Assembly: GCA_030220185.1 (NCBI GenBank)
Contig: JASPKZ010010239.1
Location: 1,816,001 to 1,880,000 of the forward strand
Length of the DNA: 64,000 bases
Source: Diploptera punctata
Taxonomy: Eukaryota > Arthropoda > Insecta > Blattodea > Blaberidae
Direction of reading: 5' to 3'
The notes below the pieces were generated by a model, which saw only the letters and a list, made by a program, of their open reading frames with translations, searched no databases and was not told the origin of the DNA. Below are positions 20,977 to 32,079 of this stretch, one piece after another (position 1 is the first letter of the stretch; each line of letters opens with the position of its first letter). The position numbers and the translations under genes were made by a program.

Positions 20977-21350
20977 ATATATCAATATATTTTTTTTATT
21001 TTTATTATTGATTTCGTACATCTCAATGATGGATAAATCATATTTGAAGAGAAAAATTATACGCTCAGACCGGGACTTGAACCCGGGACCCTTGGTTCTC
21101 TAGACCAAGTGCTCTACCAACTGAGCTACCTGAGCAAGTACCGATCTAAACGCAAATCTTTCTCTATATACATTGTAATTCCCATCCACCAAATGCTGTG
21201 AAGCCATGCTTCTATCTTGCAAATGGCGGCTCCTTTATTAAGAAGACATGTTTGGGAATTATACATTACAGCCAGTACGGCTTTTTCCAAGGTCCCGGGT
21301 TCAAGTCCCGGTCTGAGCGTATAATTTTTCTCTTCAAATATATCAATATA
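20977..21350 (-). mobile_element. tRNA-bearing retro-insertion, perfect 13-bp TSD
   Basis: The 348-bp insert (20990-21337) is flanked by ATATATCAATATA at 20977-20989 and 21338-21350. On the minus strand a full tRNA-like cloverleaf lies at about 21063-21136: acceptor GCTCAGG/TCTGAGC pairs fully (one G-T), D arm 'GCTCAGTTGGTAGAGC', T arm 'CCGGGTTCAAGTCCCGG'. The anticodon arm has a 6-bp stem (CTTGGT/ACCAAG) with loop CTAGAGA, so no isotype is assigned. The minus-strand 3' end is A-rich ('AATAATAAAAATAAAAAAAA'). The other end holds an inverted second copy of the tRNA 3' half and its trailer (21290-21337). Confidence 0.75.
21063..21136 (-). tRNA. tRNA-like cloverleaf inside a retro-insertion
   Basis: All four arms fold, but the anticodon stem/loop is one pair longer than standard, and the sequence lies in an element with a target duplication and A-rich tail. 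It is therefore more likely a SINE head or retro-copied tRNA than a host tRNA gene. Internal A and B boxes are intact, so pol III transcription is possible. Confidence 0.4.
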
Positions 21351-21529
21351 ATTTAACTGAAATATCTAAAAATTACTAAAATATCTTAAGGAGTGTAAGG
21401 CTAAGATAAATTAATTAATTATCTCAACGTCAATTAAATTATGGGCAATTTTCTTACTGAGGATTCTCTGCTGCCAATATGATGTATATGAATTGTTTTC
21501 TGTACATTAAAATGTTTGTATTTATAGTA

Positions 21530-22905
21530 ATTCTCAGAAGACTGGAATGTAACGTACATTACTCCTATTTTAAAAAAAGGTGATAAAAAACTGTGTTCCA
21601 ATTACAGATGTATAAGCGTTTTATACCTTCAACGGCTAGGATTTTTAGTAAAATTATAAATTTTAAACTTAAGGAGATAAAAGATAACTTAAGAGAAGAA
21701 CAATGTGGATTCCGGAGTGGAAGAACATGTATTGATAATATTTTCTGTATTAGACAATTACAAGAGAAAATCCTAGCAAAAAATAAAGAACTACATATGA
21801 CCTTTATTGATTTAGAGATGGCATATGATAGTGTACCTCGACAATTGTTATGGATGGCAATGCGAATTATGAATATCTGTGATAAATGGATTAATATTGT
21901 TAGGAGGATCTATAGTAATACAAAAGCTAAAGTAAAAATACAGAATAATTTAACAGAGGAATTCACAGTGAATAAAGGCCTTAAGCGGGGATGCAGTTTG
22001 TCACCAATTCTTTTTAACATTTATTTAGACCAGACTCTTAACTTGTGGTATAAAAAAATGTTCTGAAATGGGTATTCCTATAGGAGGAAAAGTACTGCAT
22101 TCATTGTTGTTTGCAGATGATCAAATAATTTTTGCAGGGGATGAAGATAATATGAAATATATGATAAATAAATTCATGGAAGAATATAAAAAATGGGGAC
22201 TAAATATAAATTTACAGAAAACAGAATATATGTGTTTGGGAAAGGATGTGGATGACCTCATACTTGAAACAGGGAAAATAAAAAAGTGTGAATGTTGTGA
22301 ATTTTTTAAATATCTTGGGTCAATAATTACAAGTTTAGGTACCTGTGAGAGAGATGTACAGACTAAAATTGCAATGGCAAAAAATGCAACTAAGACATTA
22401 CATGGAATAATTTGGAATAAAAATATTACAAAGGAAACTAAAATGAAAATTTATAAGAGCATAATACAGAATATTTTGTCATCCTATGGAAGTGAAACTT
22501 GGTCTTTGACGGAATTACAAAAGAATAAAATTAGAACGGTTGAATTTGATTATTTTAGAAGAAGCCTCCTAAAAACAAGACAGGATAAAATAAGAAATGA
22601 ATTCCTTTGGAGAGAAATAAATGTCACCACATCTGTTGTTAAGAGGATTGAAAATCAAACGCTTAAATGGTATGGCCATGCACAAAGAATGGAAAATGAA
22701 AGATGGCCAAAATATATATACCAATAATCACCCCTGGAAGAAATAAACGTGGGAGACCAAGATGGAAATGGAAAACCTACGCCATGACGATAATGGATGA
22801 TAGGAATTTGGAAGAGGGAGATTGGAATGATAGAGATAAATGGAAACTGAAGACGGCAAACCTATAAGTGGGGGAAAGCCGAAGAAGAAGAAGAAGAAGA
22901 AGAAT
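21530..22905 (+). mobile_element. LINE-C, long RT pseudogene with (GAA)n tail
   Basis: Non-LTR RT from fingers to C-terminus. Homology starts near 21535 ('DWNVTYITPILKKGDKK'), with a frameshift near 21620. Frame 21593-22066 carries 'EEQCGFRSGRTCIDNI', motif A 'MTFIDLEMAYDSV' and motif B 'GLKRGCSLSPILFNIY'. A frameshift near 22060 moves to 22068-22727, with motif C 'LLFADDQIIFAG', 'FFKYLGSIIT' and 'LKWYGHAQRMENERWPK'. A last frame change near 22725 gives 'GRNKRGRPRWKWK'. The (AAG)n tail is at 22877-22903. All catalytic Asp residues remain, but at least two or three frameshifts and a missing endonuclease make it inactive. Confidence 0.85.
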
Positions 22906-22909
22906 TTAT

Positions 22910-23530
22910 AGTAATGTGTTGTGAATGGGTTTTATGGATAAGCAACGCTTACGTAAAGATGACGGGTTTGAAATATACTGCTTCAGGATCGTAATATATT
23001 CAGAGTAATGTTAATATTGCTCTTGTTAAACTGAGTTAGTACACGCTACATTTAGTTTTTATGTTGGTAAAAGTTGCGTGCAGTAAGTGTTTGAGAACTA
23101 TTATAATTCGTTTATCACACTTATTTTATTAACGTACACTTATCAAATTCGACATAGTATGAAAATAAATCATTTACACTCGAGTTTTATTTTAAATATA
23201 TTAAAAATGTCGAGGAAATAATCCAAATCCTATATGTGTACACTCTCTCTCTTTAAAATAAGGTATTAAGATTAATGAGACAATTTTCGATTGACCTGTA
23301 GGATAAAAATCTATGAACCACAATAAATAAATTAGCATTTTTATAAAAGGATGTTATTCAGCATATGAAATCATTAACATGGAGATTCAAATCTGGTCGT
23401 GAAAGGCCGAAAAACGTTTTTCCTTTTCTTTTATTAAGTTCACTTCCTTTTTTTCAGGTTTCAGATTATTTTCTTCTTTTTCTAGTAGGTGACTATAACT
23501 TCACTGATATTTTGGCCTTCTCAAATATTT
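22910..23530. other. AT-rich stretch, nothing recognised
   Basis: No repeat shared with the window and no convincing frame. The 75-codon frame at 23365-23592 runs into the LINE-D 3' UTR and looks incidental. Confidence 0.4.
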
Positions 23531-23534
23531 TCCT

Positions 23535-23935
23535 CCATTCAGATAGTCTGATAGTGTATTTGATGCCTGCAGGGCCGGGGGAGGGGGTATGAGCGTGCGG
23601 TGTGTATATGTGTGGGGGTGTGTGGGTGTATGTGTGTGTTTTTTTTCTAATTTGTTTTCTAGCATTTTTTTAAATATTAATTTACGGAATATGGATGAAT
23701 GTAGATATGTATTATTGTGATGTAGTGTAGACATAGATTTTACTTATATGTAGCCTGTTATTGTTTTTTTGATACAGGTGTATTTGTAGGTATTTGTTTA
23801 TATTATGAGTAGTTTTATTTTTTATTCATGGAAAAATAATGCACGTACGGCCTAGCAGGCCCGTGCGCAATGTAAATGCATATGTATTTTCTGTATTCTG
23901 AAAGAAAAGGCAATACATTCCATTATCTATCTATA
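23535..23935 (+). mobile_element. LINE-D copy 3, 3' UTR only
   Basis: Very similar to 18250-18655: 'GTATGAGCGTGCGGTGTGTA', 'TTTGTTTTCTAGCATTTTTT', 'ATGTAGTGTAGACATAGATT', 'AATAATGCACGTACGGCC' and the end 'GGCAATACATTCCATTATC' with TATC units. It is a 5'-truncated insertion; the closeness to copy 1 suggests recent activity of the subfamily. Confidence 0.8.
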
Positions 23936-23959
23936 TATTCTGGATACAGGGTGGCCAAT

Positions 23960-24900
23960 TTTGAATTTTCATTTCTGTTATATCTTTTATGAAGTCATCT
24001 TGCTATATGATTTTGGGCCTACAGCTGTTCTGGGACATATTGGTTTCCATTTCTATATTCTTTTACAAGCTTGTCTTTTTGTATTCTATTTATGTGTCCA
24101 AACCATCGCACCTTTGAGCTATAATGTGATTTACTATATTTTGTATTAAATTATCTAATTCGAAGTTCATTCGTATACCCCATGTACCATTCCTTTCTCC
24201 AAATGGCCCAAAAACTCTCCGTAAGATTTTCCTTTCTAATATTAATAATGTTTATCAGATTCTTTCAGTACTCATGTTTCACAGCCGTAAGTTACAGCAG
24301 ATCGTATTACTGTATTATACAGCTTAATTTTATATAATCTGGAAATAATTTTACTTAATAAGTGCATTCTATTTGCACAGTAGGCAAAGGAAATTCTCTT
24401 ACTAATTTCTTCCCCCGTACTTTTTTTTTTTTTCCATTTACAGTTGAAACGAAGATATCTATATGATTTTACTTCTTATATTTTTTAATAATTGATTTAA
24501 AATTACCTGTATTTTCATTTTTTGTTATACATTTTAAATATTGTGTTTTGGGATTATTTACTATTTATCCATATTAAACTGATTTTTCTTTCAGTAGCTA
24601 TAAAGTTTCAATATGTGTTGGTATTTTCCTTCCTGTTATCAATATGCGTCTGCATAGGCTACACATTGTTTAGATTTGGTACATATATCACCTCTTAGAT
24701 TTAAATGTTCCGTTATTGAATCAATTACTATACTGAATAGTGTTGCAGATAAGGGATCTCCTTGTTTAACTCCAGATTAGAACTTTAAATTCTTGCTGAC
24801 TTTGTTATTTATTCTAACTTTCAGATCACTCATCCTGCTATAAATCTACGACATGGGATCCAAAGCTATACTTACCTTACGATCATATTTCACTCCTTTT
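23960..24900 (-). mobile_element. LINE-C-like RT pseudogene
   Basis: Minus-strand RT debris. Near 24770-24700 it reads 'GVKQGDPLSATLFSIVIDS' (motif B), then 'QCVAYADAY' where motif C should be (second Asp lost). Downstream remnants toward 23960 include the usual C-terminal region in broken frames, read on the plus strand as 'GTCCAAACCATCGCACCTTT' and 'TGTACCATTCCTTTCTCC'. Numerous stops. Confidence 0.6.
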
Positions 24901-24904
24901 TTTG

Positions 24905-25045
24905 TTGTTTATTTTTCTTTACACTAGTGCCAATTATTACTTTATTGTAACGGACTGTCAACAGCCCGTGCGACCCATATTTTGTAAATAATATTGCAAA
25001 TATCTTACTTTTTGTGTAATAAAGTCCTACTACTAATACCTTACG
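24905..25045 (+). mobile_element. LINE-F 3' end, (CTA)n tail
   Basis: The block 'ATTATTACTTTATTGTAACG', 'GGACTGTCAACAGCCCGTGC' and 'AATAAAGTCCTACTACTA' is the 3' end of LINE-F read on the plus strand. The same block is on the minus strand at 38833-38950 and 43623-43745. Only ~140 bp remain. Confidence 0.7.
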
Positions 25046-25084
25046 AAGAAAACTAAGCACCGAATTTTTTAGGATTTTAAAAAG

Positions 25085-25165
25085 CCGTTGACTACGGCCA
25101 AGTGTGAACCTGCGACCTCAAATTTAGAGGTCATCATGGTAATATCTAACTCAACCGCCTACAAA
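25085..25165 (-). repeat. tRNA-like sequence
   Basis: The minus strand has 'TAGGCGGTTGAGTTAGATAT' (weak A box) and 'GAGGTCGCAGGTTCACACTT' (B-box-like). The acceptor stem is poor. Called a tRNA-derived repeat with low certainty. Confidence 0.35.
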
Positions 25166-25217
25166 TGAAGTTGAATAAATTGTATATGTAATGCACTGTG
25201 TAATGAAGATCAATTAC

Positions 25218-25945
25218 CATAAGTAATGCCATGAGTGATTTCCAAATTATCGATAAATTCACGACCCACGGTAATTTGGAAATCAAGAGTGGCATTTGTT
25301 AGGATTATTAACGAATATAATTAAGCTGTTTACTCACAAATCAATATTTAAATATAGTTATTTAAAAATATTTATATATTTAATGTAAATGGCGATGTTC
25401 GAAAACAAATGAGAAACGATTGGCACGCTTCATTTGCTTCTTTTGTTCATCACTGCAACCAGTCATTATTATTTATTGCCAAAGGAACGCAATATTGTAA
25501 GAATGCACTCTAGTGGAGAAAAAATGAAACGCATCAAACTGTATATTAATTCATTTCTGATGTACTATGATGTAAATATGACAATTATATTTTTCTGGAA
25601 TATTATTACTCGGGAAAAATACATTTAAAAAAGAGCAAAAAGTGGTTTCTTTCTTTGGTGGTATAATCAATTGCTACAAATGTTTTTATATTAACTCCCG
25701 CATGTGCTTTGTTTTGACATTCATGCATTATATATACAATCTGATAGCCGTATTTCTTAGAGAGTCTGTCACTGCAAAATAATGCTATGACCTATTCAGA
25801 ATGTTAAAAAGCAGGTGCTTTATCTATTATGATGAACTTTAGTTGGTAAATTCCAGGCGAAACACGACTGTGATTGGTTGTAAATAAATAATCATTGAAA
25901 TGTGATTGGTCATTGACTCCCATTTGGGGCATGAGTTAAATAGTC
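25218..25945 (+). mobile_element. Repeat R1, copy A (~730 bp)
   Basis: Non-coding repeat starting 'ATAAGTAATGCCATGAGTG' and ending 'GGGGCATGAGTTAAATAGTC'. The first ~75 bp form a hairpin: 'AATGCCATGAGTGATTTCCA' pairs with 'GGAAATCAAGAGTGGCATT'. The rest ('AAGCTGTTTACTCACAAATC', 'GAATGCACTCTAGTGGAG', 'GGCGAAACACGACTGTGATT') is shared with 35463-36422 and, inverted and internally deleted, with 37338-37790. The ends carry only a short imperfect TIR (AxTxATGCC). No transposase frame, so probably a non-autonomous DNA element. Confidence 0.7.
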
Positions 25946-25949
25946 AGTT

Positions 25950-26240
25950 AAAGACAACTAGAAAATAATCAACCGGTATCCTTAAATAGTAGACTTAATA
26001 TGTCCTGAAATCATGGGTTTGAACAATTTAAACATTATGATGCAAAGGGAATACGGCCGGTGAAAGAGATATCTGTACCATGCGTACCTTCTTATTGCAT
26101 GTCTTGAGCTAATTCATTAAGCAATGTGGATTAATTACTTGGCGAGCTTCTGTGCGTATTACTAACAGACCGGAAAACATTGTCTTTAACTTACAAATAT
26201 CAGAATTCATTCTATATATATTTTTTCTAATTTTTTTTTT
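25950..26240. other. Unassigned sequence
   Basis: About 290 bp between R1 and SINE S2b with no recognisable repeat or frame. Confidence 0.35.
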
Positions 26241-26244
26241 TCCA

Positions 26245-26620
26245 AATGCCCCAGGTTTGTCTTTCGACATTCCTGGTTTCTTCCTGGCATGGCGTAATTG
26301 TAACCCACTTCTGAGGTTGGGGCGCTTGGAAGGCGGGGTTACGTTGCCTCGATGATATGATGGATGATGATGATGATAGTGGTGCGCCAGGAGAGTCCCT
26401 AATTCTAAACTTAACCTAAGATTAATATGAATGATGATTGCGATGGCCATATGATTTCGGGGACCGTTTGGGCCTTAAAGTTTTCCTGACATTTGTCTTA
26501 CAGGTGAGGAAAAACCCCGATAAAAACCTCACCCAGAAAAACTGTCCCGACCGGGGATCGAACACGGGCCCGCTGCGTGACAAGGCCGCACGCTACCCCG
26601 ATACCACAGCGAGGGACGAT
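26245..26620 (-). mobile_element. SINE S2b, full copy
   Basis: On the minus strand the tRNA head 'CGCTGTGGTATCGGGGTAGC' has B box 'GTGTTCGATCCCCGG'. It is followed by 'GGGACAGTTTTTCTGGGTGA', 'TAAGACAAATGTCAGGAAAA' and 'ATGGCCATCGCAATCATC'. The S2b-specific 3' part has 'GCAACGTAACCCCGCC' and 'CCTCAGAAGTGGGTTACAA'. S2b differs from S2a in this 3' half, with relatives at 34024-34998 and 62450-62790. Confidence 0.75.
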
Positions 26621-26704
26621 TTTTTTTCTAATATTAAGTAATGTTTTTATAAAAGGAAGAAGTATTTAAATACCCCACTAACAATATATTGACATTAAAT
26701 TATC

Positions 26705-27110
26705 GTAATTAAAGAAGATGAACGAAGACTAACTGCGGCAGAAATGAAATTTATAAGACGTAATGCGGGCTATTCAAGGACAGACCATAAAAGGAATTCT
26801 GACATTCTCAAACAATTACAAACAGAATCAGTCATGGAATATGTACAAAAATACAGAAACAACTGGAAATCTCACGTACGAAGAATGAGCAGAACAAGAA
26901 TACCACGTCAGATCTTAAATTACCAGCCACCAGGCAAGAGATCTTTGGGCAGACCCTTCAAACGTTGGATTGAGACCGTAACAGACCACTAGGTCTATCA
27001 CATGAAAAGAAGAATAAAATGAAAGAAAAGATAAACTAGTGTGCATATGGGATTTAAGGAGAAAGAAAGAAATAAAACTATATTTTCATAACTTTCTTCT
27101 TCTTCTTCTA
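26705..27110 (+). mobile_element. LINE-C RT C-terminus
   Basis: The frame from ~26715 to 26992 reads 'RRLTAAEMKFIRRNAGYSR', 'YRNNWKSHVRRMSRTRIPR' and 'GKRSLGRPFKRWIETVTDH', matching the C-terminal region of the RT at 50813-51121 ('TATEMKFLRRTAGYS'). The 3' UTR is GAAAG-rich. A TTCTTC run near 27090-27107 may belong to an opposite-strand (GAA)n tail. Confidence 0.7.
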
Positions 27111-27289
27111 TACAATTATAAAGCTTGATGGCATGTTACGATTTCAAGGCTAGATTTTCTATCCACATTTTTGTTCTTTTGGAGGGTCCAAATATGTTTT
27201 CCATGAGTACGGTAATGAAGCATGGCGTGCGGAATATTTCCATAAACATACATTGGACATGCACTTTCAAAATATATATTCATTATTAT

Positions 27290-27557
27290 AATCGTATTAT
27301 ATTATATTATATTATTTATATTATTTTATATTATATTATATTATATTATATTATATTATATTATATTATATTATATTATATTATATTATATTATATTATA
27401 TTATATTATATTATATTATATTATATTATATTATATTATATTATATTATATTATATTATATTATAATCATATTATTATATTATATAATTATATTTATTAT
27501 TATATTATATTATATTATATTATATTATATTTATTAATATTATATTATATTATATTT
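27290..27557. repeat. (TTATA)n satellite-like array
   Basis: A near-uninterrupted pentanucleotide TTATA array covers most of 27292-27557, with the purest part at 27330-27465 (about 27 units). It is broken by 'ATCATATTATTATATTATA' near 27466 and resumes to 27556. The long Tyr/Ile-rich frame across it (27125-27466) is a by-product. Confidence 0.95.
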
Positions 27558-27559
27558 AG

Positions 27560-27918
27560 TCGTTATAAATTCACATATTTAACCCCAGCTGACTTCTTTC
27601 TATTATATATATAAATATCATAATAATTACGGAAGGACATTGTTTTAGAAGCCATAGGACAATAATAAATGGAGGGAACATGCTCTTCTTATGTTGCATT
27701 CAATATACCTATGACAAGCATTTGACAAGAAATAAATGTTTCATCTTGGTACATTTCAGGTATGTAATGGCAGTCTACGATATTTCCTTAACAAGCCATG
27801 TTGCCTTATGAGGACATAGATTCAATAAGCCCACGATTTCATTTAATAATAGAGAAAGAGGCAGCATGGTTACTGATACGCTGCCACCGACGTAATCCCG
27901 AAGAAATTTCCCGGTACA

Positions 27919-27978
<60 letters not shown>

Positions 27979-29135
27979 CCCCCCCACACACACACATTCA
28001 CACACTTATATATGTATATATGCATATCCTGCATCAGGCTTAGTGGGCCCTAAGTGAAATCTGGACACGAACGAGTGGAGAAGAATCTCCACCCATGATC
28101 TACCTTAGTTCTAACTAAAAATATATAAATGAGAATAATTCAGGTGCGTAGTCCTATTACGTTATCAACACTGGAAAGTTTGTGCGCAATTTTATGTTAG
28201 ATTATTTAAATTGTTAATAAAATTGCATCGTGGATATCAAGATAGAATGACGGATTTGTTGATAACCCCGTGTAATGTGTTCGCTAATTGTAGAACCAGG
28301 TCAGTAACAGGCAATGAGGCAGGAAATGACCGGTAAAAACACGGGAATCCCCTTCACTAAGCCCACGTGATCACTTGTACAGGTAGATGCACTCGCCTGT
28401 GCAGTCGGTTGGAAAATCCGTCAGCTGCGCGCGTTCACTCTACAAAGTGCAAACAACTCTTAAACCATTGGACCGAATTTTATGAAATTTTGCACATGCC
28501 TACTGTCCTATATCCACCCTCTCGGCTTACACTGTTTCACACAGCTATTCTAGCAATTCTTTCCATTTTATAATTTCACATATTTCTTTTTAATATTTTA
28601 AAGGTATAGGCCTATTACTGTATACGTTTTCACACAACATTTTGGATTCAATTTGTTGTATGTATTTTTATTTTTGAAAATGCTTAGGCATGTACTGAAA
28701 ATCTGGAATTAAGGATTCTGTATGTACTGTTGCTAACAAACTATATGGCTTATAAAACCCAGGGGTCCAATGCCGCAGTAACTAAATACCTCCAGTAGTT
28801 CCTAATATCAGCCAACTTGCACCAGCAATTATCATATTTTTATAGCAAATCTCTCGATGATGTTCCCTTATTTAATAGTTTAAGTCTACAATCCAGCAAT
28901 TGCATTAACAGCATTGGGCATCAATGGTACTGGTGTAGTGAGTTGGAATATTGTTTATGTACTTCTTAATTAAGATTATATAACTGCAATTTTCCATTCC
29001 TTTTCATCCATTCATGCAGTTTAACCTCTCGCCCTATAGGAAATTTACTTGCCACATACCACCCGGGCATTTAACCTTAACACGACCCCTTGGGAGAGGG
29101 ATTTTAACTGAGTATTACATACATATTTTTTAGCT
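27560..29135. other. Mostly unassigned, with a (CT)n array
   Basis: A (CT)n microsatellite lies at 27917-27975, followed by a C run and (CA)n at 27976-28004. The rest (27560-27915 and 28005-29135) has no frame or repeat shared with other parts of the window. The Ser/Leu and Arg/Glu frames across the CT array are artefacts. Confidence 0.5.
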
Positions 29136-29137
29136 AT

Positions 29138-29139
<2 letters not shown>

Positions 29140-29198
<59 letters not shown>

Positions 29199-29565
29199 AA
29201 GCTGTTAGCAGTAGAGATGGATTTTTGAAGGCGATCGAAAATAATTTCAAGAAGGGATAAGGTCAGAAACAGCACAATAAGAGAAATTATGCAAGTTAAA
29301 AAAAATATTAAGAAAAATGGAAGAAGAACGTTTAAAATTGTATGGACACTTCATAAGAATGGATGAAGACAGAATACCAAAGAAGATCCTTAATTGGAAA
29401 GCAAATGGAAGAAGTGGAAACGGCAGGCTTAGAGAACGATGGATGGGTGGAGTGAAGAGAAGTATGGAAGCTAGAGTTCAGAGGGAAGAAGATGTTTAGA
29501 CAGGAATCTCTGGCGACAAATCACTTTGGGTTGAAGGAGAAACACTCTATTATGGAATAGTCCTA
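29140..29565 (+). mobile_element. AAT array and LINE-C RT C-terminus
   Basis: An (AAT)n array at 29141-29196 precedes an RT remnant. The frame 29317-29499 reads 'EEERLKLYGHFIRMDEDRIP' and 'GNGRLRERWMGGVKRSMEA', the L-x-x-YGH...R-M...RxRxRW C-terminus. A frame break near 29495 is followed by 'GISGDKSLWVEGET' at the position where relatives have the D/E-RxxWR block. No RT palm remains. Confidence 0.65.
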
Positions 29566-29569
29566 AATA

Positions 29570-30100
29570 AAAAAATAATAATTCAGGATAATGAAATGCA
29601 AACTGGTCATAACGTTAATAACATTTGCTCCTTTGTATAGGCTATCACGATTGGATTTTTATATTGTCTCTAGGTAGTAATATAATAAAAAATATACTTT
29701 GTTTTCACATTTTTGAAACCTTATGCTATTAAGTAGAGTTTATCAATAAAATAAATTTTGAGGATAGAAATTTAATTGAATATTAAAATGGCCAGATTTC
29801 TGACTACATAGCAGGAGACATGAAAGTGAATTGGCCATATTCCATAATGACCTGGGTATGTGTGAATATCTTTTGTATTTTACATACCATGAAACTGAAA
29901 CAATGAAAGAACTGGAACCAAGGTAACAATTAATAGGTGAACAAGAGGAAAAGTCACTAGGAAAAAGGAACAAGTATAGCCTTATATGAATTTAATTTAA
30001 AATTACTAACGGGGAGGTGATCAAATTACCAGAAATATTGTAGGCGTGAAGAAGCAAGATATTAGGGAGTTTTAGGTTAACACCAAAAACAAATAATAAT
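29570..30100. other. Unassigned sequence
   Basis: No repeat or convincing frame. The 76-codon minus frame at 29743-29973 has no recognisable motif. Confidence 0.35.
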
Positions 30101-30101
30101 G

Positions 30102-30475
30102 TGTCTGCCGCCTTGGTATAGTGGTTACGTTCCTTGTAAGGGCCAAAGGTTCAACCCGGGCCGGGGTCGATGGACTTTTAGGACGGAAAAATTAAAGGAA
30201 CAATCCTCCAGGTGAGACTTTAAGCCATGGGTCACAAGTTTGAAGATTTTCAGGCTTGTAAAAGAACAGCACGCCTTAATAAAAATATATCTGTGCAAAA
30301 TTTAACAGACTTTCATCCATCCAAGTAATAATTCAGTTCGTTACTATATGTCTCGTTGATGTGATGCGTTAACCACATGCCACTCGTTGACACCTGTAGG
30401 TAAATAAGCGTAAAAATAAATTGGCTTGGGTGATAAACTCTCGCTAGGGACGTATGGGGTATATACATATGTAGT
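30102..30475 (+). mobile_element. SINE S3, copy 3
   Basis: tRNA head 'GCCGCCTTGGTATAGTGGTT' (A box) and 'AAAGGTTCAACCCGGGCC' (B box). Then 'GACTTTAAGCCATGGGTC', 'ATATATCTGTGCAAAATTTA', 'CCACATGCCACTCGTTGACA' and 'GACGTATGGGGTATATACAT'. This is the best-preserved head of the three S3 copies. Confidence 0.7.
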
Positions 30476-30524
30476 AATATTTTTCTTCTTTATGAATTAT
30501 TTCCGAGGCTTAAGATTCGGTTTT

Positions 30525-30625
30525 TTTTATGATGAGCGAGGAGCTGGCCCACACTACAACCTCTAACCTGAAGGATCGGGCGATTTTTTATCAAGATTGA
30601 CTTACTCTAGTCTTTGATGAACCAA
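30525..30625 (+). repeat. Repeat S6, copy 2
   Basis: The sequence 'ATGATGAGCGAGGAGCTGGC', then 'TAACCTGAAGGATCGGGCGA' and 'CTAGTCTTTGATGAACC' is the plus-strand partner of 18660-18755. Confidence 0.5.
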
Positions 30626-30649
30626 CATAAAATTACAAGGCAGCAGTAA

Positions 30650-30920
30650 ATTGAAAGAAGAAACAGAAAAGGAAGACCAAGAACAACTTGGAAGAACAAA
30701 ATTCAAAATTCAATGAGGAACTTTGGTGTAATAGATCAAGACACAGAGGACAGAGAAGGATGGAGAACTTTAATTAAGGGAAATTTGTGAATGTTTGTTG
30801 CAAATTATAAGTCCGTAGTCATTTATATTTATTTATTTATTTTTAATTGATGTTAATTACTAAGATTGGTTAGAGATAACCTCAATAATGAGGACAATTC
30901 TCAAAACGAATGAATGAATT
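30650..30920 (+). mobile_element. LINE RT C-terminus and 3' UTR fragment
   Basis: The frame reads 'RRNRKGRPRTTWKNKIQNSM' and 'DREGWRTLIKGNL' before a stop at about 30789, the GRPRxxW end of an RT. The following 3' UTR phrase 'TTAATTACTAAGATTGGTTAGAG' (in two parts) recurs near 61725-61745 ('TTATTAAGATTGGTTGGAG'), pointing to a second copy there that lost its coding part. Confidence 0.55.
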
Positions 30921-31084
30921 ATTTTAATTCGTATATATTATTTATTAGTAGTGCGGGTAGTTTTTACTCCCCCACTTGACATTCGCCTATATTTGTGAAT
31001 TTTAGAATTATTTTGATAATATAAAAGAGTGAAGTTATTTATAGTCCAAAATAAAATATCCATTACACGAAAGGTCTAGAAGGT

Positions 31085-31380
31085 CCTTGGCCCACCATCC
31101 GGCTGCTGGTCTCACATCTAATGCCGTTAATCACAGAGGCAGACGAACATCCTGCCACTATAGGGGTGACATGTGGTCAGCATGTCGGGTTCTCCAGTCG
31201 TTACAGCTGCTTTTTTCAAGATTGAGTCGCTACTTATTGTAGGTACCGAATTTCCTCATGATGCTGGTAAGCACCGGGATCCATATTGGTCAAAATTCCA
31301 TGAGAAAATTTCTTCATCCATGGTGACCCGAACTAGCGCAAGTTCTGTAGCTCTGCGCCAAGGCCTGTTACCTTAAACAC
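31085..31380 (-). mobile_element. SINE S4, minus-strand copy
   Basis: On the minus strand 'GGCCTTGGCGCAGAGCTACA', 'GAAGAAATTTTCTCATGGAA', 'CCTACAATAAGTAGCGACTC', 'GACCACATGTCACCCCTATA' and 'GCCTCTGTGATTAACG' follow the S4 copy at 39709-40057 in order. The A-box end is lost. The frame at 31173-31376 is incidental. Confidence 0.7.
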
Positions 31381-31386
31381 TCGGTG

Positions 31387-31389
<3 letters not shown>

Positions 31390-31421
<32 letters not shown>

Positions 31422-32075
31422 TCAGCTTTATTTTACCTGGCAGAGTTAAGGTTTAAGGCTTTGTCTACCACTCAACCAGGTTAAAATATACAAAAATTAT
31501 TCTTACATCTAAATTACAGTTAACATAAATATACATGATATGTCTAAAATATAATTATTATTTACAAAATATTTGATTCAATCTAGAGCTAACGATTGAA
31601 ATATACAATGTACAAGAAGAAAAGGCATATAAAAATATTAATGACATACAATACATTTAAATAAATAGACAACAATTAATTATTAGACAACAGATAACTG
31701 TATAAGCGTGACTTAAAAGTGCCAAGTGTGCGGCAACCCCTGATATCTTGAGGAAGGAAATTCCAGGAGCGAGCAGAAGCTACTGTGAAGGAAGTGGAAT
31801 GAGAGGAAGTGCTATGAAGAGGGATTCTTAGCAGACTGTTATCTTGTGACCCAGTGTCAATATTGTGGTAAGAAGATAACTTCTCAAATCTGGACGCCAG
31901 ATAACTAGGAGTGTAGGAATTCAGAAGCTTGAAAAGAAGTGAAAGAGAGTGCAATTTACATCTGTCAGGAAGTCGGAGCCAAGCGAGGTTATTGAAGTGT
32001 TCGGATATATGATCATAACGGCGGATATTGAAAATGAATCGAACGCAAGCATTATAAACACGTTGCAGTAATTAC
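31390..32075 (-). mobile_element. LINE-B, 5'-truncated copy
   Basis: AAT tail at 31390-31421, then the 3' signature 'CCTGGCAGAGTTAAGG' (diverged GGTTTAAGGC hairpin). The RT C-terminal frame 31676-31954 reads 'HSLSLLFKLLNSYTPSYLAS', 'SARSWNFLPQDIRGCRTLGT' and 'FKSRLYSYLLSNN', typical of L2/CR1-type C-termini. Upstream to 32075 it continues in broken frames, then stops. Confidence 0.75.
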
Positions 32076-32079
32076 AACT

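Noticed and set aside
21063..21136. Functional host tRNA gene
   Set aside because: The cloverleaf folds, but it lies within an insertion flanked by a 13-bp target duplication and has an irregular anticodon arm.
27125..27466. 113-codon plus-strand frame
   Set aside because: Two thirds of it is translation of the TTATA array.
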